NCBI GenBank assembly: GCA_961205875.1 | Contig: OY540822.1 | Span: 4,466,501 to 4,530,500, forward strand | Direction: 5' to 3' | Length of the DNA: 64,000 nt | Origin: Sialis fuliginosa | Lineage: Eukaryota; Arthropoda; Insecta; Megaloptera; Sialidae | Part shown: piece by piece, positions 54,490-64,000 of the stretch | How positions within the stretch are numbered: the first letter of the stretch is position 1 | Layout of the letters: each line of letters begins with the position of its first letter | The notes under the pieces: model-generated | Told to the model about the DNA's origin: nothing | The model's database searches: none | Seen by the model: only the letters and a program-made list of their open reading frames with translations | Made by a program: the position numbers and the translations under genes

Positions 54490-57105
54490 GTTTTGTCGAC
54501 CAAGGTAGAAAAATCATACCACTTTGTTACCAATAAAAATATTTTTATTGAGCAGCTTTAGTTACTCATTACAACAAAAAATCTTAACAAAACGTATTTT
54601 AAGAACGTAAATCTTTCTTTCTCATTACTTTAATTAGAAATTATCATTTATTAAGTCTTATAAATCACATTTAAAAGACAACTGTGTTACTGTTAATCAC
54701 TTTTGTTTCAAAATATTTGACATAACATGTATATGTGTAAAAATATCTTAGCAAGGTATTGAACATTGATAAAAATATATATTATCTTGCATCTGATATA
54801 CTTGTAATATAATTTATAAACCAATTGTACAACTGAAATCGAAAAACCTCTACGTAGAAATAGGGACATAATGGTAACACAGTTGTTCAACAGTAACAAA
54901 GTTGTTTCAATAGAACATTCTCTTTTACAAAAAATTGCTAATCAGTCTCTTAGTTACAACAAAGTTTGAAGATAATAATTTAATTATTATTACTATAATC
55001 TTTTTGCTAAATCACAGTACTTACACAGGCAAGTTTTCTTAAATATTAATTAATAATTGCAATTATTGTTCGAACACTTCCAGAGGATTCGGAAATTCGT
55101 AGTATTCGCGTTTTCCTCTAAAAATCTTTTTTGGTGCAGGAACTACTTCAACAATGTTATCATAATGCTCACAACTATTGTCTGTTTCGACGGCTTTAAA
55201 TAGTTTGCCAGTATCATTCGCACCTCTATAAAACACGACTTTTACGTATCCATCTTCATCAACGTCACTCAATGCAGAAGCCAAGTATGTATAAATTCGT
55301 TTTCTACCTTGTATCTTCAATAACACATAAGTTCGGGGAATGATTTTACTGGGATGCAGATTTTCTTTCTGAAGCAGTTCGTCGCTTTGTTTTGAAGTAC
55401 TGGGAAAATTGTGCTCGTTAATGTTGGAAATATCTTAAAACGCAAAAAGAGGTATATCGTCACTGCTGTCGGAGGAGTAAATGTGATGGAATACAGATTG
55501 GCGTGGTTTATTTATCATATCAACAGTCAGCTCATCAAGTGGTACAGTAACAGCTTAAATCACGATACATAACTGATGGGGTAAGCACAAAAAATGGCTT
55601 GAGTCTGGCAAAGTAACTGTAGGAGCATTTCAGATTGGGATTTTCTTTTTTAAAAGACTTATAGAGGTTTTTCATGGATTCTAGTAGGTATCTTCTTTGT
55701 ACTTTTTCTTGTTTAACTGTAATCGTTTCTTTTTTCCTGCAGTGGCTCTAGAGACGTCGTCCCGTTTGAAAAATTCAATTACTTTTGCTCGTAATGTCGT
55801 CGTTTTTGGAATCATTGTGCTTTTTCTAAAATATCCCTGTTGCAGGTCGAGGGCTTCTCGAAGTATATCACGTTTCTTCCTGGATGCCACTATCGACTGG
55901 TCTTCAAATATTTTCATGAAAATTCTTCTCTCTTTTCGACTCTTTATTTTCTTGTACCGTTCTTTTATTGCATTCGCCAAAATTTTGTACTTGTCCGTTT
56001 CTTTTTTTGTGTTTCTTTACTTTGGTTTAATCTATGGCATAATGGCATTTGGTTTAATCTTATACTTTTGGTATTTTCGCTCAGTTGCTTTTAGTTTTTC
56101 TTTTAGATCTACGTTTTCTCTGTAGACCTTAGTTCTGTCCCTTCTCACTTGTTTTCGCCCATACTTCTTCGCAGAAACTGCTGATGTCGATAAAGTCACC
56201 GCTGATGTAGATCGTTCCGTAGCCGAACGAGATGGACTTAGTGATTGTCTAGGCGTCTGTTGTCGAGTATTTTTTTGAGTGGCATTCTGGTGCGAAGAAA
56301 ATGGAGATGGAGACAAAGAAGGTGTCCACAATCTGCGAGAATGTGGTGTCGGATGATTTTCAGGAATAATATATGCATTTTGTCCTGGTGGTGGTGTGTT
56401 CACATGAGGTACATCTGGTTCAGGAGTCAATTCAGGAGTATTTCTGTAATAGATTGCAGAGCACGAATGCGGTCCCTTTTTTTGCTGTTAGCGACCCGCC
56501 ATTTTCTTTTGGTTTGGCGATGTTCACGGTCCGTTAAGTCTTTGACAAGGCGTTTTGTTTTGTGGTACCTTTCCAAAGTCTTTTTTTTGCTTGCTCTTCT
56601 CTATCAGGGTCTAATTTTCGTTTGTCTCGGTACCGACGTTGTTTTTCGGCTGGAGTTAGCGGCAAGATGTTCTGTAAAAGATAAAAACATCGCATTATTA
56701 TACTAATTTTACCTTCAGTAATTATAGTAAGCCAGTAAATAAATATGAAATTGATAAACTATAAAAAACACAGGTCGATACGAACAAATTAAGTTACATA
56801 AGATTGTAATAAATTAGCGACAGGGTATATGTACAACTGTATTACCATCTTTACAACTGCGTTACCACAGCGGAGTAACGAAGTTGTCCGGTAACACAGT
56901 TGTAAAATAACATGATGCTACCTGATATTTACGAAATTACCTTGTGATTTGCAAATCTTACAATAGAACACAATTGTGTGACATAAATGCCACGTCTCAA
57001 TATTTAAAACGTAAAGTAAAAGTTCAAAAACTTACCTTTTTGCCGAGTAACAAAGTGCACACCAAATAAACACACGCGACTCGATTCACAAGATGGCGGC
57101 AACTG
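54490..57105. mobile_element. Probable element carrying family A copy 2, with GTAACAAAGTTGT subterminal blocks
   Basis: Blocks related to GTAACA(A/C)AGTTGT recur on both sides of the gene. On the left they include 54518-54530 (inverted), 54681-54693 (inverted), 54873-54886 and 54892-54905; on the right about 56830-56850 (inverted), 56853-56864, 56876-56890, 56891-56905 and 57044-57055. They are absent from the coding part. Two-sided clustering around one gene is what transposase-binding repeats look like. Exact ends and target duplication were not found, so the boundaries are rough. Confidence 0.45.
55063..56706 (-). pseudogene. Transposase-like family A, copy 2 (central domain deleted, frameshifted)
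   Basis: Read downward from about 56680 the N-terminus is LTPAEKQRRYRDKRK, a basic region like that of copy 1. Then KRKWRVANSKKRDRIRAL, a proline/serine-rich linker (56430-56170) and a coiled coil (YRENVDLKEKLKATERKY) follow. The shared block with EFFKRDDVSRATAGKKKR (55720 region) then leads into RYLLESMKNLYKSF and YSYFARLKPFFVLTPS, matching FARLRPFWIV of copy 1. After about 55560 the part equivalent to MDFSENY...GHGKG is missing, and the sequence passes to a C-terminal segment (VKVVFYRGANDTGKLF, FRGKREYYEF, ending 55063). Several frameshifts. This copy adds a C-terminal domain not readable in copy 1. Confidence 0.65.
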
Positions 57106-57130
57106 AGTGGCGTCGCGCGGTTTGCAGCAC

Positions 57131-60061
57131 TAGGGCGTTCCTTATTTCCCAAACTGCAATATCCAAGGCGGTCCCCCCCTGAATCATCTCTAAATACCTC
57201 AAAAATAAGAAAGCCACGTTCATACCCATGAAAAGTAGGGTCTAAGAGGTTCCACTCGAGGCCTGAATTTCAATGCATTTTAAATAGGGAGAAATTGTTT
57301 ATTTTTTGTAGAGCTCAAAATGAGCTCGAAAAATCTGAAAAAAATTGAGGTGATTCAACACTAGAAAATACACCTCCTTGAATTTTTTCAGATTTTTTGA
57401 AGCATTAGAACGCTCAAATAAAAATAATAATTGACTTTTTTTTTAATTCGTAATTTTTTAAATATTTTTTGTAGAGCTCAAAATGAGCTCGAAAAATCTG
57501 AAAAAATTCAAGGAGGTGTATTTTTTAGTGTTAAATCATTTAGAATTTTTTCAGTTTTTTTAAAGCATTGGATCACACACAATAAAATAAATAACTGGTT
57601 TTTTTTTTTAATAAATACATTATTTTTTCTTATAAATACATGATTTATTATCAAAGTATGGAATAAATAATTCCTTTTAATATTTTAATAATGAATGTTT
57701 TGACAAATAAATCATGGACGGTTTTTTTCTAAAACGCATTCAGTTTTTAATCTCTTCACTAAACTTTTTTTAGTTCCATCACTTGAATCAAGTATTGATA
57801 TTGGTCTTCATCTTTTGTAAGAGGCATATATTCCTCTAAATAACCTACGGCTCTTTCTGCTGCATCATTAACAACTTCTTCTCGACTTTCTATGTATCTT
57901 TCATTTACTTCCCAAGTCTCAGGATCACTACTTAAAAACTCGGTGCTGATTTTAAATCTTGAAAATAATTTCAAAGAACCATTATTAATGAAAAAATCGA
58001 TTTCTTTATCTTGTAATTCTTCGAAAGAATGTACCAAAAATCGTTTTCTTTCTACAATGTCTTCGTCTGCTTCAAGCTCCAACGCTGCAACCATATTACG
58101 TTTGATTTCAACTGATATGTCTTTATTAAAAAATGATAGAGCGCTACATTCTGGACTCAAGTACCATAAATGATTTTTAATTTTTTTTAAAGCAGTCTGT
58201 GATATTTCTAAATCAATACTTTTATATAGATTTAGATTTTTGATTAGTTGGAGGTCGAGTATTGGTGCTTGTATGGCAAGTGTTGCATTATACCAAGCTT
58301 CCAAGTAAACAAAAACTATAAATTGGCATAATTTGAAGAACTTCTCCTTTTCACCAAGCTCAAGATTTAATTGATCTCTAAATAAATACATTTTAATTGT
58401 ATAGATGGCTTTGGACATCCATCGAGCGTGGTGATAAGCCCCTGGCTTATAGAAATTCACATTTTCAGATTTGCCTAAGAAAATTAATGATATTTCCAGT
58501 AATTCTCTATAATCACTTCTCGGCAAAAATGTTTGTAAATAATATTTTATGAAATTGACCTTGTCTGCAATTTTATTTTTCAAGTCTGCATGAAAATCTT
58601 GTTCACCACTTCTATAGTTATTCTGATTAATGTTTGTCCAATTATTCTGAAAAGTTTTGAACATTTCAACATTTGGCCCACTTGATCCTGGAAACAACTA
58701 CTAAAATTATCTCGAGAATATGATGTCAACAGGGTAAATACATATATTCTTTCTCTAAATATTGTTCTAAAAAAACTGCTGCTCCAGATCTGATACCTAG
58801 ATTTGAGTCCGTTGTATCACAAGATAAAGCTTCAACCTTGTCAAGTAAGCCCCATTCATTTAATGCTTTATAAATAGCATCTGCTTGAGTTACTCCTTCT
58901 CCATCTTCTAACGCTGCGACGTGTGGTGGTTATTGCTTTGCCACCGACACAAGTTAGTGTTAAAAGGTTGTTCTCTGCTCTTAAAATAATTAGATAAGAT
59001 TTGAGAGCATCTATGAAGGAGGATCTACATAGTTGAAGCAATTCTTTTTCTGAGGACGAATTCTTAGATTTATTAATTCAAAGTATTGAACTATATCAGA
59101 AACAACTATGTTAAAACCAAAAATAATGCTTACAAGAATGATGGGATGTAAATTTTTCTATTCCGAAATATCCAATTTTGGATGATTACCCTCTCTGTAT
59201 AGTTGTCGTCGGATAGTTAAATTATAAATGCAAATTATAATATCGTAAAGAACGTGCAGATTGTAACCGACTACAGGAGTAATACGAATGATTTGGAAAT
59301 ATAATAATATATAGCTGATCGTATTTTCATCTACGATCAAATGGAACTACTGTTTATTACAGAAATGACAACAAATGTCGAGAAAGTGTTACGAAACTAA
59401 CGTTATAATTAATAAGAACACGAGCGCCTTTTCAATAACACCGTTACATCTTATTCAAAAATATACATTATTTAAAATATTTATGTTTAAAAATGTTTAC
59501 TTTGATGTCCAAAGCAATACATTTTTTTATTTGATGAATTAGAGTAAAATATTATGTATTTATAAGAAAAAATAATGTATTTATTAAAAAAAAACAGTTA
59601 TTTATTTTATTGTGTGTGATCCAATGCTTTAAAAAATCTGAAAAAATTCTAGATGATTTAACACTAAAAAATACACCTCCTTGAATTTTTTCAGATTTTC
59701 GAGCTCATTTTGAGCTCTACAAAATTTATTTAAAAAATTACGAATTAAAAAAAAAGTCAATTATTATTTTTATTTGAGCGTTCTAATGCTTCAAAAAATC
59801 TGAAAAAAATGCAAGGAGGTGTATTTTCTAGTGTTGAATCACCTCAATTTTTTCAGATTTGTCGAGCTCATTTTGAGCTCTACAAAAAATAAACAATTTC
59901 TCCCCATTTAAAATGCATTGAAATTCAGGCCTCGAGTGGAACCTCTTAGACCCTACTTTTCATTGGTATGAACATGGCTTTCTTATTTTTGAGGTATTTA
60001 GAGATGATTCAGGGGGGGGAACGTCTTGGATATTGCAGTTTGGGAAATAAGGAACGCCCTA
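57131..60061 (-). mobile_element. 2.9 kb DNA element with about 500-bp terminal inverted repeats
   Basis: The left end TAGGGCGTTCCTTATTTCCC (57131) returns inverted at 60061. The arms run to about 57650 and from about 59540, and each contains a diverged internal duplication around TAGAGCTCAAAATGAGCTCG. Flanks TGCAGCAC and ATGAGCAC agree at the five bases nearest the right side of the 8, a weak hint of an 8-bp target duplication. It carries the family C gene on the minus strand. The arms differ at scattered bases, so the copy is not fresh. Confidence 0.8.
57759..59100 (-). pseudogene. Unassigned 'family C' transposase-like protein
   Basis: The main frame 58697-57759 (about 312 codons) reads MFPGSSGPNVEMFKTFQNNW, then GAYHHARWMSKAIYTIKMYL, FVYLEAWYNATLAIQAPILD, HLWYLSPECSALSFFN and a C-terminus ending near 57759. 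Upstream, in other frames (58990-58700), are [20 protein letters not shown] and YMYLPC-HHILEI. These look like an acid-bearing strand and a C/H-H motif of an RNase H-like transposase. So the true protein starts further upstream and is broken. I recognise the motifs as a recurrent uncharacterised animal protein family, but I cannot name its superfamily. Its place between long inverted repeats supports a transposase role. Confidence 0.6.
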
Positions 60062-61076
60062 ATGAGCACATACATCCTCTTTGTTGTGTATGGTCAAACA
60101 AAATTCTAAGCGTGGACTGTATTTCTTTGTGTTTTTTGGTTGATAAAAATATAAATAAAAAAATGGGACTTACCAAAATCTCGCAATCTCGTGGTCTCGA
60201 TGTAGGCGGAAAGTTAAAGGGAGAAAAGGATAATTCAGGACGCTTATTCTTAACTCCATTAGGTCCCTTTGTAGTATATATTCTCATCAACACAAAAAAA
60301 ACTTTATCACAAAAAACTAAATATAAAATATATGCGGTTTTGCTAATTAAAGAAACTAAAATGTGTTAGTCTTGGCGACTTGTTTCAAACTGTTATATTT
60401 TTGATGCACAAACATGTTATCTTAATTAAACTGTGTATTTAATATTTAAAGATGCATATTTATGCCATCTATTGGTTTTATTGTAAATTTTAATTTGATT
60501 TACAAACCAAAAGAAAAACTTGGCGTTAACACTCTTGGAGTAAATTTTAGATGCCTTTCTCATAATCGTTGTTATAGGCTCGCTGAAGATAATTATTTTT
60601 ATAGGTGACATTTACTATTTTAGGTTATGTGCGTAAAAAATAAACACTAGATTCTTAACAACGTATACCAACGTTTGACATCGAAATTTTGTGAGTAAGC
60701 AACGTTACTTTATTTATCATCATTTGAGTAGAGGCATAAAAGTCAGTTTTTAATAAATTATAAAATAAATATTATATATTTCGGGATAGTTTACATATAC
60801 TTGAGTGTAGATAAAAATATTCATCTTGATGATTTAAATTTTTTTGAATTGGCAATTTAATCAAATCAGCGACTATAAACTATTTCATTTATATTTTAAA
60901 AATATTAATTAATGTTTATACTGTTGTTAATTGATCTAATGTATTAAGTTACAATATAATCTATTTTCTGAAAAGATTATATTATTTGTTATTGGTATTT
61001 ATGTAGAAGAACATTCCAATAGATGGTCAACAGCTAGAGATTACTGCTACTGACTCCTTAAAAACAATCAACTAAT
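60062..61076. other. No gene recognised
   Basis: AT-rich sequence between the family C element and an LTR. No paired repeat or coding frame with a motif. Confidence 0.5.
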
Positions 61077-61559
61077 TGTAATGTTCGTTTGTTGATGAAG
61101 GTATTCACAATTATTACACTTGGATATTTTCATATATATATTTGTTTATTCTTGTAACTTATTATTACATATACTTTTAACAATTAATATTAAAATATAA
61201 AGATACTTGAAATTGGATTTAGCAACGTATCAGGTTTACTGTTTATTACTGTGTCTTATGACTGTCCTTGGTATGATTGTCCCTTGTATGATTGTCTCAG
61301 TCCCCTTTATATATTTCTTTATCAGTTAACAATTGCCAAAGTTCGGACATACAGTAGTCATGTGTTGAACATTGGTATTGTTAGTCACGAGCTACTCTGG
61401 ATTTGTAAACAGTAAATAATACACGAGTGACAAACATTATTATTATACAAATAGATGATTGAGTTTGTCAATATCAAATATCTTATTTTTGTAAATACAT
61501 AGTTAACACTATATTAGATATATACTTATAATTAAAATTATAGAGGTAAGTACATTACA
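61077..61559 (-). mobile_element. 3' LTR of an errantivirus-like retroelement
   Basis: 483 bp with TGTAATG...CATTACA ends, directly downstream (minus strand) of a polypurine tract, AAGGGGGAAGG (61570-61560). The same terminal heptamer pair bounds the gypsy LTR at 26640-26832. The 5' LTR lies outside the window, so LTR divergence cannot be used. Confidence 0.8.
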
Positions 61560-61590
61560 CCTTCCCCCTTAGAGAAAATTAAAAGTGAAA

Positions 61591-62658
61591 TTATATATTT
61601 TCTTTTAATTTTGCGATTCTACTGCTTCTTCGCAGAGAATTTGCATTACTAGGAGCTTCTTCTATTCCCTCCTGTAAATTTATTTGAACCTCAGTTGGTT
61701 CTATTTTGTTGGTAGCTTTGAAAATATTAAGAGTTAAACAGTTAACAAGTTTGTTACATTCTGTATTATTACAGTTATTCTTACATTTATTTCTTAAGTG
61801 TCTAATTAGTTTATATACTATATAACATACAATAAGTTTTATTATGGTTAAAATGAAATAACTAAAATAATTATTATTTAATAACCTTGTAGTGAAAGAA
61901 TCTTCCAAATTATCGGCTAATTTATTAATATAGTCTAATTTGTGACTTGCTAATTGCAAATCTTCCAAGTTCAAGTTATTATTGTGCATGTGATGTAAAT
62001 GTAACTCAGAAATATTCTTATGTTTTATATTCACGCAACAATCATCATTGATTAAATCGTACTGTGGCAATATAGAAATGAAATTACTATTATATTCAGT
62101 ATTCAATGTAGATAATATGGCATTATTTGTAAAACCCTTACATCCTGGTGACAATGATAAAATACCAGTCTTTTTTAATCGAATATCAGTTGGCGATTTA
62201 TATTTACATGTTATTGTAATAGTTGTTAGTTTTGATAAAATATAAATCCAATTATTGCTATCCGTTAATCTATAAAATATTTCATTTTGAAATTTAGAGG
62301 CTCTGGTATCGCAATCCTTAGGTATTGAAGAATGAGTGAAAATTAACTCTGTTTCACATATCGGTTTACTTTGAATAGAATATAAAGGATTGTCCAGTTT
62401 GCAAATATAATTGATGTTGCCTAATTTAACGCAATTGTCTATTCTCTTTATTAAATTGTATTGAAATTTATTTTGTGATATTGCTATATATTCTGTCTTA
62501 GGTAATATAAACAAATAATCATCATTAGAAAATTGAATTGGTAAAGGATTTAAATTATATAAATCGAAATATAGATCATTAACTAATGGGTTATTAGCTA
62601 CGAATATTAATTTAAAATCTTTATAGAATACATCATTATGCATCTGTAATGAATGCAT
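61591..62658 (-). CDS. Errantivirus-like envelope protein (env), N-terminally short
   Basis: The 355-codon open frame follows pol and its ATG overlaps the end of pol by a few codons. A cysteine-containing ectodomain has features of insect gypsy-type Env (related to baculovirus F proteins), including a SLSPGCKG segment. A single hydrophobic membrane anchor is at about residues 268-290, followed by a basic lysine/arginine stretch and a tail ending RRSSRIAK. No signal peptide and no furin-type site are visible, so the N-terminal part of a typical Env (about 450-500 aa) seems absent. Env could instead be made from a spliced RNA with an upstream exon. In this group Env is meant to mediate membrane fusion; here it is probably non-functional or vestigial. 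Confidence 0.75.
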   Translation of the reverse strand: MHSLQMHNDVFYKDFKLIFVANNPLVNDLYFDLYNLNPLPIQFSNDDYLFILPKTEYIAISQNKFQYNLIKRIDNCVKLGNINYICKLDNPLYSIQSKPICETELIFTHSSIPKDCDTRASKFQNEIFYRLTDSNNWIYILSKLTTITITCKYKSPTDIRLKKTGILSLSPGCKGFTNNAILSTLNTEYNSNFISILPQYDLINDDCCVNIKHKNISELHLHHMHNNNLNLEDLQLASHKLDYINKLADNLEDSFTTRLLNNNYFSYFILTIIKLIVCYIVYKLIRHLRNKCKNNCNNTECNKLVNCLTLNIFKATNKIEPTEVQINLQEGIEEAPSNANSLRRSSRIAKLKENI

Positions 62659-64000
62659 GTTTTAATCTATCAACATGTACTTTTACCTTTCGTTTGTTAA
62701 TTTTTATGGTGACATTTGTGTTAGAATCTTTCTCAATAATCGAGTATGGACCGTGATATTTAGCGCTTCATTTCTTTGAATGATTTAGTTTAGTAGCTTC
62801 GTTTAATAAGTAAACCTTGTCTCCTACGTTATAATTTATAATTTTTGAATTTTTGTCATAATATTTTTTATTTGTTAATTTTGAGTTAATTATATTATTT
62901 TTCGCGATTCCGTGACATTTATTTAGTTTAAGTTTTAGTTCTTCTAAATAATCGTCGTAACTATATTTAAATTCGGCTTTTTGAGTGATTGATGTTGGTA
63001 GTTCAGGTTTCTTTCCGAATATTAGTTCGTATGGAGTGAATGAAGTGGAAGTATGAGGTGTAGTGTTATAGGAAAACATGGCGAACTGAATCCATTCATC
63101 CCAATCTGTTTGATTATTACTAATATAGTGTTTTAAGTATTCAGCTAGGGTTGAATGACTTCTTTCTAAACTTCCATTGGTTTGTGGTCTATACGCGGTT
63201 GTTTGGATATTTTTGATTCTAAATAATTTTGAAACATTTTTAAATAAATTGGATGTAAAGTCTTTTCCTTGATCAGTTAAAATAGTTTTTGGGATTCCAA
63301 ATTTACAGATAAAGTTGGTAACAAATTTTCTCGATATTGTCTCAGCATCGTGAGATGGTATAGGGTAAGCTAGAGAATATTTGCTTAGATCATCCTGTAA
63401 TGTGAGTATATATTTATTACCGTTCTCCGTTAATGGAAGAGGTCCTACAATATCTAAAGAAATTTTTTCAAAAGGCTCATTAGCTGTAGTTGTTAATTCC
63501 ATTGGTTTCCTAGACTTATTCCGAACAAGTTTATTTTTTGACACGACGTACAGTTTTTTATAAAATTCGCGATGTCTTGCTTCATTCCATCCCATTTATA
63601 GTTACATTTTATTCTTTTATGTGTTCTGTGAAACCCTGAATGCCCTGCGAGTGGACTTGAATGATTTTCATGCAATATTGTTTTTATTTCCTCGAAAGTA
63701 GGTTTAACTATTTTATTATGGTATATATTTAAATTTATGTTCGAATCCTTAAATATATATCTAAACATTGACCTAATTTTATGCCATTTTAACCTTACAT
63801 GGTCATCAAATTTGCTTAAAGAAATAGTTTCTATTTTATGTAATATTAGTTGATCTTTTAATTTTACTATCATCTCAAATAAATTTTCATATGATACGTT
63901 ATCCCAGTAATTTTCTTTAAAAATTAAATAGAAAAAATAATAATTGCCTTCTTGAACAAGTTGAATATCGTTAACATTAAGATTTAAGTTCTTTAATTGA
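62640..64000 (-). pseudogene. Errantivirus-like pol, integrase part (runs off the window)
   Basis: Open sequence continues beyond 64000. The integrase zinc domain (63700-63530) has HENHSSPLAGHSG and NCTSCQK. A frameshift near 63530 separates it from the core (63595-62768), which shows SLDIVGPLP, ILTDQGKDF and NGSLERSH, so the catalytic acids are present. After an in-frame stop at 62768 a GPY/F-like module follows (YHGPYSIIEK to HVDRLKHAF, ending near 62640). Env starts at its end. Two lesions, so the copy is inactive as it stands. Confidence 0.85.

Noticed and set aside
55697..56125. Plus-strand 142-codon hydrophobic frame
   Set aside because: Antisense of family A copy 2, whose minus-strand frame carries recognisable conserved blocks.
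60009..60369. Overlapping frames of 94 and 133 codons on opposite strands near the family C end
   Set aside because: They straddle the element terminus and flank, have no motif and are not supported by any conserved block.

Overview
The window is AT-rich eukaryotic DNA, almost certainly from an insect. The evidence is the set of element classes present (BEL/Pao, Ty3/gypsy including an env-bearing errantivirus-like copy, Jockey, Penelope-like, P, pogo, hAT), many with readable domains, plus a pair of spliced C2H2 zinc-finger genes with typical insect KEE-rich leaders. No bacterial-style operon, rRNA or tRNA was seen. The species cannot be named from the sequence.

Layout. 1-1260: 3' end of a Penelope-like element (GIY-YIG endonuclease). 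2070-8016: decayed BEL/Pao copy whose integrase is split by a 2.8 kb hAT-type element, which itself holds a 1.75 kb foldback. 8290-12131: a dispersed repeat, a hAT-like end, and a decayed transposase-like gene of an unassigned family ('family A') on the minus strand, cut by a solo LTR. 12145-15544: a 138-bp tandem array holding a complete pogo transposon with an intact 650-aa DDD transposase. 16209-19460: broken hAT transposase, Penelope RT piece with a well-formed hammerhead ribozyme motif, Jockey scrap. 19590-22710: P-element transposase split by a GATC-array element. 23250-29968: second BEL/Pao copy invaded by Jockey and gypsy sequence. 30417-38543: a TA-flanked MITE opened by a whole gypsy element and by a second, longer GATC-array element.

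39888-50833 looks like the host-gene part. Two C2H2 genes lie head-to-head. Each has a 111-bp first exon, a phase-0 intron and nine fingers, and the promoter-side sequence is shared in inverted orientation. Each intron holds a different inverted-repeat transposon, and two nested MITEs lie between the genes. 51166-61076: another P-element relic with a foldback, a second family A copy lacking its central domain, and a 2.9 kb element with about 500-bp inverted ends and a second unassigned transposase ('family C'). 61077-64000: 3' half of an errantivirus-like retroelement (integrase, env-like ORF, LTR) on the minus strand.

The least familiar structures are the GATC-array elements (CCCGGG termini, TT target duplication, GATC about every 10 bp at both ends), families A and C, and the hammerhead motifs. 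Several insertions can be read exactly because removing the element and one target copy restores the interrupted reading frame. Protein family names come from motif recognition; no database search was run.
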